A stretch of 64,000 nt of DNA from JANXSS01 sp040385645 (GTDB taxonomy: Bacteria; Pseudomonadota; Gammaproteobacteria; Burkholderiales; Burkholderiaceae_D). This document shows positions 16,619-25,306 of this stretch, piece after piece. A model generated the notes under the pieces. The model was not told where the DNA came from, ran no database searches, and worked only from the letters and a program-made list of their open reading frames with translations. A program made the translations under genes and the position numbers. The stretch lies in the NCBI GenBank assembly GCA_040385645.1, contig JAZKGZ010000014.1, positions 1 through 64,000 of the forward strand. Reading direction: 5' to 3'. Positions within the stretch are counted from its first letter, which is position 1. Each line of letters starts with the position of its first letter.

Positions 16619-17257
16619 ATGAGTTTACACCTAGGCGATACGGCACCGGATTTCACCCAAAACTCTTCAATCGGCACACTACGGTTTCATGAGTGGGCGG
16701 GCGACGCATGGGTCGTACTTTTTTCTCATCCCGCCGATTTCACCCCGGTATGCACCACCGAGCTCGGCCTGACTGCCAAGCTCAAGCCCGAATTCGACAA
16801 ACGCAACGTCAAAGCCATCGCGCTATCGGTCGATTCTCCCGAACATCATACGCAATGGATCAAAGACATCGAGGAAACTCAGCAGACGGTCGTCGGTTTT
16901 CCGATCATTGCCGACGGCGACCGTACGGTGTCGACGCTATACGACATGATTCATCCAGAGCAATCGGGCACGATGACCGTGCGTTCTTTGTTTGTGATCG
17001 ATCCGAAAAAAAAGATCCGACTGACGATCACTTATCCGATGAGTACCGGTCGCAATTTCGACGAGGTGTTGCGCGTGATCGACGCGCTGCAACTGACTGA
17101 TCACTACACGGTGGCAACACCGGGTAACTGGCGCGACGGCGACGATGTAATTATTCCACTGTCGGTTCAGGACGAGGCTTTGATCCGCGAAAAATACCCC
17201 AAAGGTTTTTCGGCGCAGCGGCCGTATTTGCGGCTGACACCGCAACCGAATAAGTAA
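16619..17257 (+). CDS. 1-Cys peroxiredoxin (Prx6/AhpC-TSA family)
   Basis: This cytosolic peroxiredoxin reduces H2O2 and organic hydroperoxides. The 212 aa product shows the peroxidatic site DFTPVCTTE with Cys45. It has the long C-terminal domain of the Prx6 group (NWRDGDDVIIPLSVQDE near residue 175, ending GFSAQRPYLRLTPQ). No typical C-terminal resolving Cys is seen. The ATG at 16619 follows GAGGAAAAAA. The open frame reaching back to 16514 overlaps the promoter and was discarded. It is flanked by its own promoter and a terminator, so it is probably monocistronic. Confidence 0.93.
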   Translation: MSLHLGDTAPDFTQNSSIGTLRFHEWAGDAWVVLFSHPADFTPVCTTELGLTAKLKPEFDKRNVKAIALSVDSPEHHTQWIKDIEETQQTVVGFPIIADGDRTVSTLYDMIHPEQSGTMTVRSLFVIDPKKKIRLTITYPMSTGRNFDEVLRVIDALQLTDHYTVATPGNWRDGDDVIIPLSVQDEALIREKYPKGFSAQRPYLRLTPQPNK

Positions 17258-17293
17258 ATTGCCCCTCGGCCAGGGTATATAGAACGTCCAAGG

Positions 17294-17331
17294 AAAGCAG
17301 TGCTGAATCAATAGTTTCAGCGCTGCTTTTC
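17294..17331 (+). terminator. terminator after the peroxiredoxin gene
   Basis: A 14-bp stem with one G-T pair (AAAGCAGTGCTGAA at 17294-17307 pairing with 17316-17329) is followed by a short T-run. It lies between the convergent peroxiredoxin and hemB genes. The A-rich left arm suggests it serves both. Confidence 0.8.
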
Positions 17332-17358
17332 AATATCTTCTACGCTATTGAAGCAACC

Positions 17359-18387
17359 TCAACGTTGCTTCAACAGTCGCGCAATATCACGCGCGAAGTA
17401 GGTCAATACGCCATCGGCACCGGCCCGTTTGAACGCAATCATCGCCTCCATCATCGCCTTGTCTTGATCGATCCAGCCGCTGCGTGCTGCGGCTTTGATC
17501 ATGGCGTATTCGCCGCTGACCTGGTAGGCGAAAGTCGGCACCTTGAATGCTTCTTTCACGCGGTGCACAATGTCGAGGTAAGGCATGCCCGGTTTGACCA
17601 TGACCATGTCCGCGCCCTCGGCAAGATCGAGTGCTACTTCGCGCAGCGCCTCGTCACCATTGGCGGGGTCCATCTGATAGGTCGATTTATCGCTTTTGCC
17701 GAGATTGCCTGCAGAGCCGACCGCCTCACGAAACGGCCCGTAAAAAGCCGAAGCATATTTTGCTGAGTACGCCATGATGCGCGTGTGGAAAAAATGGTTG
17801 TTTTCTAGCGCTGCGCGAATGATGCCGATCCTGCCGTCCATCATGTCCGACGGTGCCACGATATCGACGCCGGCCTCGGCCTGAACCAATGCCTGCCGGG
17901 CCAGCATGGCGCAGGTTTCATCGTTGAGAATATGGCCGTTATGGTCGATGAGTCCGTCCTGGCCATGCGTGGTGTAGGGGTCGAGAGCGACATCCGTCAA
18001 AATGCCTAGCTCTGGAAAACGTTCTTTCAAGGCACGCACCGCGCGTGCAACGAGCCCTTTCGAATTGGTCGCTTCAATACCGTCGGCGGTTTTTAAGGAT
18101 GGGCTGATTACCGGAAATAACGCCATGACGGGAATACCTAGCGCTACGCAGTCTTCCGCCATTTCGAGCAAAATGTCGATGGATACGCGTTCCACGCCTG
18201 GCATGGAGACAACCTCTTCGCGCTGCTGACGACCATCGAGGATGAATACCGGATAAATCAGGTCGGACGGCGTGACGACATGTTCGCGCATCATGGCCCG
18301 CGAAAATGCATCTCTACGCATGCGGCGCATACGAACTGCTGGATATTGACCCGCGGGTAATTGTTGAACGGAAAATGGCGTGGTCAT
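17359..18387 (-). CDS. hemB: delta-aminolevulinic acid dehydratase (porphobilinogen synthase)
   Basis: HemB joins two 5-aminolevulinate molecules to porphobilinogen in heme synthesis. The 342 aa product has the Schiff-base lysines in MVMVKPGMPYLD and the SGEYAMIKAAA block. The metal-site region reads DVALDPYTTHGQDG, without the three Cys of zinc enzymes, so it should be the Mg/K-dependent type. It sits near cytochrome c assembly genes, which need heme. No clear Shine-Dalgarno sequence precedes the ATG. Confidence 0.97.
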   Translation of the reverse strand: MTTPFSVQQLPAGQYPAVRMRRMRRDAFSRAMMREHVVTPSDLIYPVFILDGRQQREEVVSMPGVERVSIDILLEMAEDCVALGIPVMALFPVISPSLKTADGIEATNSKGLVARAVRALKERFPELGILTDVALDPYTTHGQDGLIDHNGHILNDETCAMLARQALVQAEAGVDIVAPSDMMDGRIGIIRAALENNHFFHTRIMAYSAKYASAFYGPFREAVGSAGNLGKSDKSTYQMDPANGDEALREVALDLAEGADMVMVKPGMPYLDIVHRVKEAFKVPTFAYQVSGEYAMIKAAARSGWIDQDKAMMEAMIAFKRAGADGVLTYFARDIARLLKQR

Positions 18388-18529
18388 GACAAAAATTTAA
18401 TTTTTAGAAATAAATTTTGAATATGTGAAACTTCTGGAATATTTGTTGGTCTTAACGCGCAGATGACATTGTCGTCTCCCGTTTATCACCCTGAGCGGGG
18501 CTGGATTGTAGATGCAAACCGGCGTTATC

Positions 18530-18564
18530 GCCCTGAAGACATTGCGTTCTTCAGGGCTTTTTTT
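18530..18564 (+). terminator. + strand terminator-like hairpin overlapping the engB stop
   Basis: A perfect 10-bp stem (18530-18539 with 18548-18557) followed by seven T residues on the + strand has the form of an intrinsic terminator. Both flanking genes, hemB and engB, are on the - strand, where the hairpin would be preceded by A residues and lack a T-run. The engB stop codon falls inside it. It may end an unannotated + strand transcript (see findings). Confidence 0.6.
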
Positions 18565-19294
18565 CGTCGCACTGCTGTGTACTGGTAATTGCTGCCGTCT
18601 CATCTTCGACAGCCGATTGGCGCATTGGTGCCGGAGTCAGGCCAACAAGTTGTGAAATCCGCTCATCCGCGTCCTCTAAACCGATACGTTTGAGCGCCGA
18701 GAAAAGCTGCAGCGTATAAATTTCGTGATCGCCTCGGGCTTCGGCGTATCGTTTCAAAATGCTTTCGGCGTCGCGCAATGCATTGGCGGCGTCGTTGCGA
18801 TTGAGTTTGTCGGCTTTGGTGAGAATGCAATGGATTGGCTTACCCGTCGGTGCGAACCATTCGAGCATCTGAATATCGAGATCAGTAAAGGGGCGGCGAG
18901 CGTCGATGATCAGCACCAACGCAGCCAATTGGGCTCGATGTTGCACATACTCGCCTAGCAGTTGTTGCCAGTGCAATTTTGCCGATCCGGATACTTGTGC
19001 ATAGCCGTAGCCCGGCAAGTCAACCAACAAGGCGCGGATTTCCTCGACCTTGGTTAGATCCTTGCGATGCTGCCCAACTTGGGCTCCGCCGATCGAAAAA
19101 TAATTGATGTGTTGGGTGCGCCCTGGCGTCTTCGACGCAAAAGCCAGTTTCTTTTGATTGCACAGGATGTTAATCGCTGTGGACTTACCGGCATTGGAAC
19201 GTCCGGCGAAGGCAATTTCAGGCACGACCGTCGGTGGTAAGTCGCGCAGATGATTCACCGTCGTGTAAAAACGGGCTTGCCAGAGTTGGGACAT
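18551..19294 (-). CDS. engB: ribosome biogenesis GTP-binding protein EngB (YihA/YsxC)
   Basis: EngB is an essential TRAFAC GTPase for late 50S assembly. The 247 aa product has the G1 motif AGRSNAGKSTAIN near residue 30, G2 TPGRTQHIN, G3 DLPGYGYA and G4 TKADKLNR. The C-terminal 40 residues after the G domain are longer than in E. coli and look unstructured. It is transcribed away from the cytochrome c4 gene, and the 135-base gap probably holds both promoters. Confidence 0.95.
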   Translation of the reverse strand: MSQLWQARFYTTVNHLRDLPPTVVPEIAFAGRSNAGKSTAINILCNQKKLAFASKTPGRTQHINYFSIGGAQVGQHRKDLTKVEEIRALLVDLPGYGYAQVSGSAKLHWQQLLGEYVQHRAQLAALVLIIDARRPFTDLDIQMLEWFAPTGKPIHCILTKADKLNRNDAANALRDAESILKRYAEARGDHEIYTLQLFSALKRIGLEDADERISQLVGLTPAPMRQSAVEDETAAITSTQQCDEKKP

Positions 19295-19429
19295 AGTCGG
19301 GGGGATGACACAGAAAATCGGTATGGCACAAAGAAAATGCTAGGAAGCTATTGTACAATATGGGGTTGTGTGCAGCTACGAATAGTGCCGTTTTAGCAGA
19401 TGTTTCTTATTCAGTCTCAGGGTGTTTGA

Positions 19430-20089
19430 ATGAATCGTGCGTTCTCAGCGGTAGTGAAATCCTTGGCCGTGATGGCTTTTGCAGTAGCTGCGTGTGCGCA
19501 TGCTGCGGAGGAAAAAAAGGCGGTTGCAGCCGACCCGGCCAAAGGCGAAACGCTTTATGTCAATGGCGACACCGCTCGTGGCATCGCAGCCTGCGTGGCT
19601 TGTCATGGTGCCGCAGGTGCATCGACCATCGGGCAAAATCCGAAACTCGGTGGCCAACACGAGGCTTACGTTTATAAGCAACTCGTCAATTTTAAAGGCC
19701 CCGAGCGCAAAAACGCAATCATGACGCCTATCGCCACGATGCTTACCGACGAGGAAATGAAAAACATTTCCGCTTACCTGGATAAGCAAACGCCAAAGGC
19801 GGGTGCTGCCAAGAATAAAGAAATCGTCGAGTTGGGCAAACGCATCTACCGTGGCGGTATTGCTGAGAAAAATGTACCGGCGTGTGCCGCGTGTCATGGC
19901 CCGACCGGTGCCGGCATGCCGGCGCAATTTGCCCGGCTAAGCGGTCAGCATCAGGAATACTCGACTGCTCAGCTAGTAAACTTCAGAAACGGCACGCGAA
20001 AAAATAGTGCGCAGATGACGACGATTTCCAAGCGTTTGTCGGACGATGAAATGCAGGCCGTATCCGATTACGTTGCAGGGCTGCGTTAA
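19430..20089 (+). CDS. diheme cytochrome c4
   Basis: This is a periplasmic two-domain cytochrome c that donates electrons to terminal oxidases. The 219 aa product has a signal peptide ending near AHA-AEEKK (about residue 25) and two CxxCH heme sites, CVACH at 55-59 and CAACH at 152-156. Likely axial Met ligands are M98 and M196. The two halves are internal repeats (LVNFKGPERKNAIMTPIA against LVNFRNGTRKNSAQMTTIS). It precedes the resB/ccsA assembly genes. AGGGTG is a weak binding site. TACAAT at 19354-19359 may be the -10 box. Confidence 0.94.
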   Translation: MNRAFSAVVKSLAVMAFAVAACAHAAEEKKAVAADPAKGETLYVNGDTARGIAACVACHGAAGASTIGQNPKLGGQHEAYVYKQLVNFKGPERKNAIMTPIATMLTDEEMKNISAYLDKQTPKAGAAKNKEIVELGKRIYRGGIAEKNVPACAACHGPTGAGMPAQFARLSGQHQEYSTAQLVNFRNGTRKNSAQMTTISKRLSDDEMQAVSDYVAGLR

Positions 20090-20103
20090 TCCAGGTCGGG
20101 TCA

Positions 20104-20206
20104 CCGCCGGCAGGGCGCTTCGATAGCGCCTACAATAACCGGCGGTACACTCGTAGACTTCCAAAGGGGTAGCGTGCAGGGGTGACCCGCGCGCTACCCT
20201 TTTTTA
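20104..20206 (+). terminator. structured 3' region and terminator of cytochrome c4
   Basis: Two elements follow the gene. The first is a nested hairpin: outer stem CCGCCGG/CCGGCGG (20104-20110 with 20139-20145) and inner stem GGCGCT/AGCGCC around a short loop. The second is a terminator: GGGTAGCGTGC (20167-20177) pairing with 20189-20199 (one G-T pair), followed by a six- to seven-base T-run. It separates the cytochrome gene from resB. Confidence 0.85.
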
Positions 20207-20228
20207 CGAAAAATTTATCTGCTCAGAC

Positions 20229-22373
20229 ATGTCCGTTAGCGCCACTGCAGGAGTACAACTCAACGTTCGTCGCCGCTGGCTTGCCGAGTCGGTGGAACTG
20301 ATTTCGTCCATGCGTTTCGCCATCAGCCTGCTATCGCTGCTGGCGATTGCCTCGGTGCTCGGCACGGTATTGAAGCAAAACGAGCCATTGCCCAACTATG
20401 TCAATCAGTTCGGTCCGTTCTGGTTCGAGGTGTTTAACAGTTTCAGTCTGTATTCGGTCTATGGTGCCTGGTGGTTCCTGATGATCATGGGTTTTCTGGT
20501 GCTTTCCACGGCGCTGTGCATCACCCGTAATGCGCCGAAGATGCTGGCCGACATGCGCAGCTGGAAAGAGAACGTGCGCGAGCAATCCTTGCGCAATTTC
20601 CATCACCGCCACGAATGGGCGGTCGTCTTGCCGCGTACAACAGTGGCTGGTGAACTGGCAACCCGAGTTGCCGCAAGCGGTTACAAAGTAAAGCTGGTGC
20701 AGAAAGACCAGGCAACGCTTATCGTCGCCAAGCAAGGTGCAGCCAATAAGTGGGGTTACATATTCGCTCATAGCGCGATCGTCGTAATCTGTATCGGCGG
20801 GCTACTGGATTCCGATTTGCCGATTCGGTTTCAAAAGCTTGTTTACGACAAGGAAATATTTTCCGGAAACGGCGTAATCGCCGAGATTGCGGCGCAGCAT
20901 CGGCTCGGGCTCGGCAACCCGACTTTTCGCGGCAATGTACTGATACCGGAGGGTAGCAGTAGCAGTACCGCAATCATCCAGCAACCGGGTGGCGTGCTGA
21001 TACAGGATCTGCCGATTACGATACGTTTGAATCGTTTTATCGTGGATTATTACTCGACCGGCATGCCGAAACTATTCGCCAGCGAAGTCGTCGTTACCGA
21101 CAATGAAACCGGTAAAAGTTTTCCTGCCACGATCAAGGTCAATCAGCCGCTCGTCTATGATGGGTTAGCCGTTTATCAATCTAGTTTCGAGGATGGCGGC
21201 AGCAAGCTCAAGCTCACCGGCCATGCGATGCAGGGCGCGCGCCGTGCCGACTTTGCGCTAGCGGGTGAAGTCGGGGGGGCGGTGCCGCTGCAGGATGTGG
21301 GTACCGGCGCTTCTGGCCCCTACACGGTGGAATTTACGGGTTTTCGTCCTTTCAATGTCGAAAACATCAAGGCTGCGGGCGAAGCCGAAGGTGTGGGACA
21401 GGATGTGCGAGGGGTTAATCTTGCCAGAGGTTTCGGTCAGGCGGTAAGCGAAGGGCTGGACAAGCGGCTCGGTAATGCGGCAAAAAATGCCGATAGCAAA
21501 GACCTTCGTAACGTGGGGCCGAGTGTGCAGTACAAGCTGCGTGACAAAACCGGCCAGGCGCGTGAATATCATAATTACATGGTGCCGACGATGCTCGACG
21601 GCAGTAACGTGTTTCTTACCGGTACCCGTGACACGCCCGACGGGCCTTTCCGGTATTTGCGCATCCCGGCAGACGAAAATGCGTCGTTAGAGGAGTGGAT
21701 GCGGCTTCGCGCGGCGATCCAGGATCCGGCACTGCGCTCGCTGGCTGCACAGCGCTACGCGCAACGTGCGCTGCCTGCCGATAGTGAGCGCGGCAATCTT
21801 CAAGATCAACTCAGCCGCTCGGCCGAGCGCGGTCTAGGTGTGTTCGCCGGCGACGGCAATGCTGCCGGGTATGTCGCGGTATCGAAATTTCTGGAGCGTG
21901 TACCCCCCGCCGAACAAGAAAAAGCAGCCGATGTATTCATGAAAATACTGAATGGCAGCCTGTGGGATCTGTGGCAGGTCGCGCGCGAAAAAGAGGGTTT
22001 GAAACCCGTCGAAGCCGACCAGGCGCGCGCGCAGTTTCTGCAACTGGCAACCAACGCCTACGCCGATGCTTTCTTTTACGCTGCGCCGGTGTATTTGCAA
22101 TTGGCCGGTTTCGAGGAAATCAAGGCGTCGGTATTTCAGGTAACCCGCTCGCCTGGAAAAAATGTTGTCTACTTCGGTTGTCTGTTGCTGGTGCTAGGGA
22201 TCTTTTCAATGCTCTACATCCGAGAGCGCCGCATTTGGATCTGGATAAAATCAACATCTGGTTCGAATACGGAAGAACATTCGCAAGTATTGATGGCGAT
22301 GAGTTCACAAAGAAAGACGCTGGACTTCGAGCAGGAGTTTGAAAAGTTGAAGCTGCAATTAACCGCATCTTAG
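20229..22373 (+). CDS. resB: cytochrome c biogenesis protein ResB (CcsB)
   Basis: ResB and CcsA form the System II heme lyase that moves heme and attaches it to apocytochromes c in the periplasm. The 714 aa product has N-terminal membrane segments (MRFAISLLSLLAIASVLGT near residue 28, then WWFLMIMGFLVLSTALCIT), a third near IFAHSAIVVICIGGLLDSDLP, a large periplasmic domain, and a last membrane segment NVVYFGCLLLVLGIFSMLYI near residue 645. It ends with a cytosolic tail. It forms a pair with ccsA 104 bases downstream. The gap holds short direct repeats of TAGCGGCATC. Confidence 0.95.
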   Translation: MSVSATAGVQLNVRRRWLAESVELISSMRFAISLLSLLAIASVLGTVLKQNEPLPNYVNQFGPFWFEVFNSFSLYSVYGAWWFLMIMGFLVLSTALCITRNAPKMLADMRSWKENVREQSLRNFHHRHEWAVVLPRTTVAGELATRVAASGYKVKLVQKDQATLIVAKQGAANKWGYIFAHSAIVVICIGGLLDSDLPIRFQKLVYDKEIFSGNGVIAEIAAQHRLGLGNPTFRGNVLIPEGSSSSTAIIQQPGGVLIQDLPITIRLNRFIVDYYSTGMPKLFASEVVVTDNETGKSFPATIKVNQPLVYDGLAVYQSSFEDGGSKLKLTGHAMQGARRADFALAGEVGGAVPLQDVGTGASGPYTVEFTGFRPFNVENIKAAGEAEGVGQDVRGVNLARGFGQAVSEGLDKRLGNAAKNADSKDLRNVGPSVQYKLRDKTGQAREYHNYMVPTMLDGSNVFLTGTRDTPDGPFRYLRIPADENASLEEWMRLRAAIQDPALRSLAAQRYAQRALPADSERGNLQDQLSRSAERGLGVFAGDGNAAGYVAVSKFLERVPPAEQEKAADVFMKILNGSLWDLWQVAREKEGLKPVEADQARAQFLQLATNAYADAFFYAAPVYLQLAGFEEIKASVFQVTRSPGKNVVYFGCLLLVLGIFSMLYIRERRIWIWIKSTSGSNTEEHSQVLMAMSSQRKTLDFEQEFEKLKLQLTAS

Positions 22374-22477
22374 CGGCATCTAGCGGCATCTAGCGGTAAC
22401 CAACGGTAACTCGACTAGGCATAACGCGGTATCAAGGCAATATCGAAGCGGTATTAAAGTAGTTAAGCGGAGCAATT

Positions 22478-23629
22478 ATGGAAATGACTAACGCACGACC
22501 CTACGCACCGACGCCCGGCTTTTTTAAGCGACTCACGGTAGCCGATTGGCTATTCGGCATCGCGTTGATGGCGGCTGCCCTGTATGCGCTCGGGCGCTTC
22601 GGTGGCTACATGGATAGCTACGAGAAAGTGATTCTGGTACTGACGGCACCGAGCCTGGCCTGGTTGGGCTGGTACTGGAAGCCGATGCGCGGCTTGACAG
22701 CGGTGCTGGCGGTGCTGGCCCTGTTGGCAATGGCGCTTTACGGCGGCGTACTCGACATGGCGAACAAAAAATTTCTGTTGAAATATTTGTTGTCGAGCCA
22801 GTCGGCGATCCTGTGGATGAGCACGCTGTTTTTTCTATCGACCCTGTTCTATTGGGGCGGGTTGATCGCCCGGTCCGACTTCGGCGCATCGGTGGGCAGC
22901 AAGTTGTGTTGGGCAGCAGTGGTCATGGGTTTTACCGGCATGTTGGTGCGCTGGTACGAGTCTTATCTGATCGGTGTCGATATCGGCCACATACCGATTT
23001 CCAATCTGTATGAAGTGTTCATCCTGTTTTCATTGATTACCGCGCTCTTTTATCTGTATTACGAACAGCATTACAAGACCCGGCAACTCGGACCGTTCGT
23101 CATGCTGATTATTTCTGCAGCAGTCGGATTTTTACTTTGGTACACGGTTAGCCGCGATGCCGCCGAAATCCAGCCGCTGGTGCCGGCGTTGCAAAGCTGG
23201 TGGATGAAAATCCATGTGCCGGCGAATTTCATCGGCTACGGAACCTTCGCTTTGGCGGCGATGGTTGCCATTGCCTACCTGCTCAAATCAAATGGATACC
23301 TAGTAGATCGTTTGCCGGCGCTGGAAGTGCTCGACGACATGATGTATAAGTCGATCGCCGTCGGCTTCACGTTCTTCACCATCGCCACCATCCTGGGAGG
23401 GCTATGGGCCGCCGAGGCATGGGGTGGATACTGGTCTTGGGATCCGAAGGAAACATGGGCGCTGATCGTTTGGCTGAATTACGCAGCCTGGTTGCACATG
23501 CGCTTGATTAAAGGACTGCGTGGTCAGGTTGCCGCTTGGTGGACCCTCGTCGGTCTGCTGGTGACCACTTTTGCGTTTCTGGGTGTCAACATGTTCCTTT
23601 CTGGGTTACATTCTTACGGCGCATTGTAA
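22478..23629 (+). CDS. ccsA: cytochrome c biogenesis protein CcsA (CcsB/ResC type)
   Basis: CcsA is the partner of ResB in System II cytochrome c maturation. The 383 aa inner-membrane protein has about eight membrane segments and the Trp-rich heme-handling WWD motif WGGYWSWDPKETWALIVW near residue 320, with conserved His residues in PISNLYEVF-flanking and HVPANFIGYG regions. GGAGCAA precedes the ATG. The msrP gene follows after 20 bases, so resB, ccsA, msrP and msrQ may be one transcript. Confidence 0.95.
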   Translation: MEMTNARPYAPTPGFFKRLTVADWLFGIALMAAALYALGRFGGYMDSYEKVILVLTAPSLAWLGWYWKPMRGLTAVLAVLALLAMALYGGVLDMANKKFLLKYLLSSQSAILWMSTLFFLSTLFYWGGLIARSDFGASVGSKLCWAAVVMGFTGMLVRWYESYLIGVDIGHIPISNLYEVFILFSLITALFYLYYEQHYKTRQLGPFVMLIISAAVGFLLWYTVSRDAAEIQPLVPALQSWWMKIHVPANFIGYGTFALAAMVAIAYLLKSNGYLVDRLPALEVLDDMMYKSIAVGFTFFTIATILGGLWAAEAWGGYWSWDPKETWALIVWLNYAAWLHMRLIKGLRGQVAAWWTLVGLLVTTFAFLGVNMFLSGLHSYGAL

Positions 23630-23649
23630 ATTTCTTTCTCGGAGTGATC

Positions 23650-24630
23650 ATGTTAATCAAACGCGGTGCCAACGGACTCGAATTGCCTTACGGATCTGAA
23701 ATCACGCCAAGGGAAGTGTTCGAATCCCGGCGCAGCTTCATCAAGAAAGTGGCGGTCGGGTCGATCGCCAGCGCCGGCATGCTGGAAATGGCGTCCCGAG
23801 AAGCGTTTGCACAAACGCCCGGTGCCCAAAAGCTTGCCGCCAAATTAAACCCGGCTTATGGCAGCACTGAAAAGCAGACGTCCTTTAAGGATGCCAGTAC
23901 CTACAACAACTATTATGAATTCGGCACCGACAAATCCGATCCTGCACAGACCGCCGGTTCGTTAAGGACGCGGCCCTGGACGGTGGCCATCGAAGGCGAA
24001 GTCAAAAAGCCGATGACGCTCGACATTGACTCTTTGCTGAAGCTGGCACCACTCGAAGAGCGGGTCTACCGCCTGCGATGTGTGGAGGGCTGGTCGATGG
24101 TGATTCCCTGGGTCGGTTACTCGATGTCCGAGTTGATAAAAAAGGTCGAGCCGACCGGCAATGCCAAGTTCGTCGAATTCATTACGTTGGCTGATCGCGC
24201 GCAAATGCCGGGATTACGCAGCCCTGTCTTGCAATGGCCGTATGTCGAGGGTTTGCGGATCGACGAAGCGATGCACCCATTGGCAATGATCAGTTTGGGC
24301 ATGTACGGCGAAGTACTGCCGAACCAGAACGGCGCACCGGTACGAATCGTCCTACCCTGGAAATACGGTTTCAAGTCGGCGAAATCGATCGTCAAGATTC
24401 GTTTCGTCAGCGAACAACCAAAAACGGCTTGGAATATTTCGGCTCCGAGCGAGTACGGCTTCTATTCCAACGTCAATCCGGAAGTAGACCACCCGCGCTG
24501 GTCACAAGCCAGCGAACGACGTATTGGTGAAGATGGGCTGTTTACAAAAAAACGTAAGACGTTGATGTTCAATGGCTACAACGACGTCGCTTCGCTTTAC
24601 AAAGGCATGGACCTGAGAAAATTCTATTGA
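23650..24630 (+). CDS. msrP: protein-methionine-sulfoxide reductase catalytic subunit MsrP (YedY)
   Basis: MsrP is a periplasmic molybdopterin enzyme that repairs oxidised methionines in envelope proteins. The 326 aa product has a Tat signal (SRRSFIKKVAVGS, Arg pair at 27-28) and the Mo ligand Cys144 in YRLRCVEGWSMVIPW. The ATG at 23650 behind GGAG is preferred. The longer open frame to 23536 overlaps ccsA. msrQ follows after 23 bases. Placement next to cytochrome genes suggests a shared envelope redox role. Confidence 0.96.
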   Translation: MLIKRGANGLELPYGSEITPREVFESRRSFIKKVAVGSIASAGMLEMASREAFAQTPGAQKLAAKLNPAYGSTEKQTSFKDASTYNNYYEFGTDKSDPAQTAGSLRTRPWTVAIEGEVKKPMTLDIDSLLKLAPLEERVYRLRCVEGWSMVIPWVGYSMSELIKKVEPTGNAKFVEFITLADRAQMPGLRSPVLQWPYVEGLRIDEAMHPLAMISLGMYGEVLPNQNGAPVRIVLPWKYGFKSAKSIVKIRFVSEQPKTAWNISAPSEYGFYSNVNPEVDHPRWSQASERRIGEDGLFTKKRKTLMFNGYNDVASLYKGMDLRKFY

Positions 24631-24653
24631 TTTTTTAGCCCGGAGGGCATGCT

Positions 24654-25295
24654 ATGTTCAATCCGACCCAGACCCAAGTCAAACTACTGAAGGCCGGGCT
24701 GTTCGTTGTCGCATTGCTGCCGTTCGTGCGGCTGGTGGTTGCAACATTTACCGATCAACTCGGCGCGAACCCAGTCGAATTCATTACCCGTAATACCGGC
24801 GACTGGACGCTCTATCTGCTGTGCATCGCCCTGGCCGTCACGCCCTTACGAAAGCTGAGCAATTGGGCATGGCTGGCAAAATTTCGACGCATGATCGGGC
24901 TGTTCGCATTTTTTTATGCCTTGTTGCATTTCATTACCTTCCTTTGGTTCGATCATGGTTTCGACGTCGAAGCGATGCTCAAGGATGTGATCAAGCGGCC
25001 GTTCATCACGGTGGGCTTCGTCGCCTTTGTATTGTTGATTCCGCTTGCTGTTACCAGTACCAACGCCATGATCAAGCGCGTCGGTGCCAAAAACTGGCAA
25101 CGCCTACACCGGTCGGTCTATTTGATCGCCTCGCTGGGGATCTTGCATTTCTGGTGGATGAAGGCGGCGAAAAACGATTTCGAGCAACCGTTGCTGTTCG
25201 GTGCCATCGTTGCTGTGTTGCTATTGATGCGGGTTTACTGGAGCTTGGTCGCGCGGGCAAAAAAGAAGGCGGCCGGATCTGTAGCCCTTAATTAA
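24654..25295 (+). CDS. msrQ: heme-binding membrane subunit MsrQ (YedZ)
   Basis: MsrQ is a six-helix b-type cytochrome of the ferric-reductase-like family that passes electrons from the quinone pool or a flavin reductase to MsrP. The 213 aa product has conserved His residues in FYALLHFITFLWFDH and RLHRSVYLIASLGILHFWW. GGAGG precedes the ATG. It converges on lysA with an 11-base gap. Confidence 0.94.
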   Translation: MFNPTQTQVKLLKAGLFVVALLPFVRLVVATFTDQLGANPVEFITRNTGDWTLYLLCIALAVTPLRKLSNWAWLAKFRRMIGLFAFFYALLHFITFLWFDHGFDVEAMLKDVIKRPFITVGFVAFVLLIPLAVTSTNAMIKRVGAKNWQRLHRSVYLIASLGILHFWWMKAAKNDFEQPLLFGAIVAVLLLMRVYWSLVARAKKKAAGSVALN

Positions 25296-25306
25296 TCGAG
25301 CAGAGA

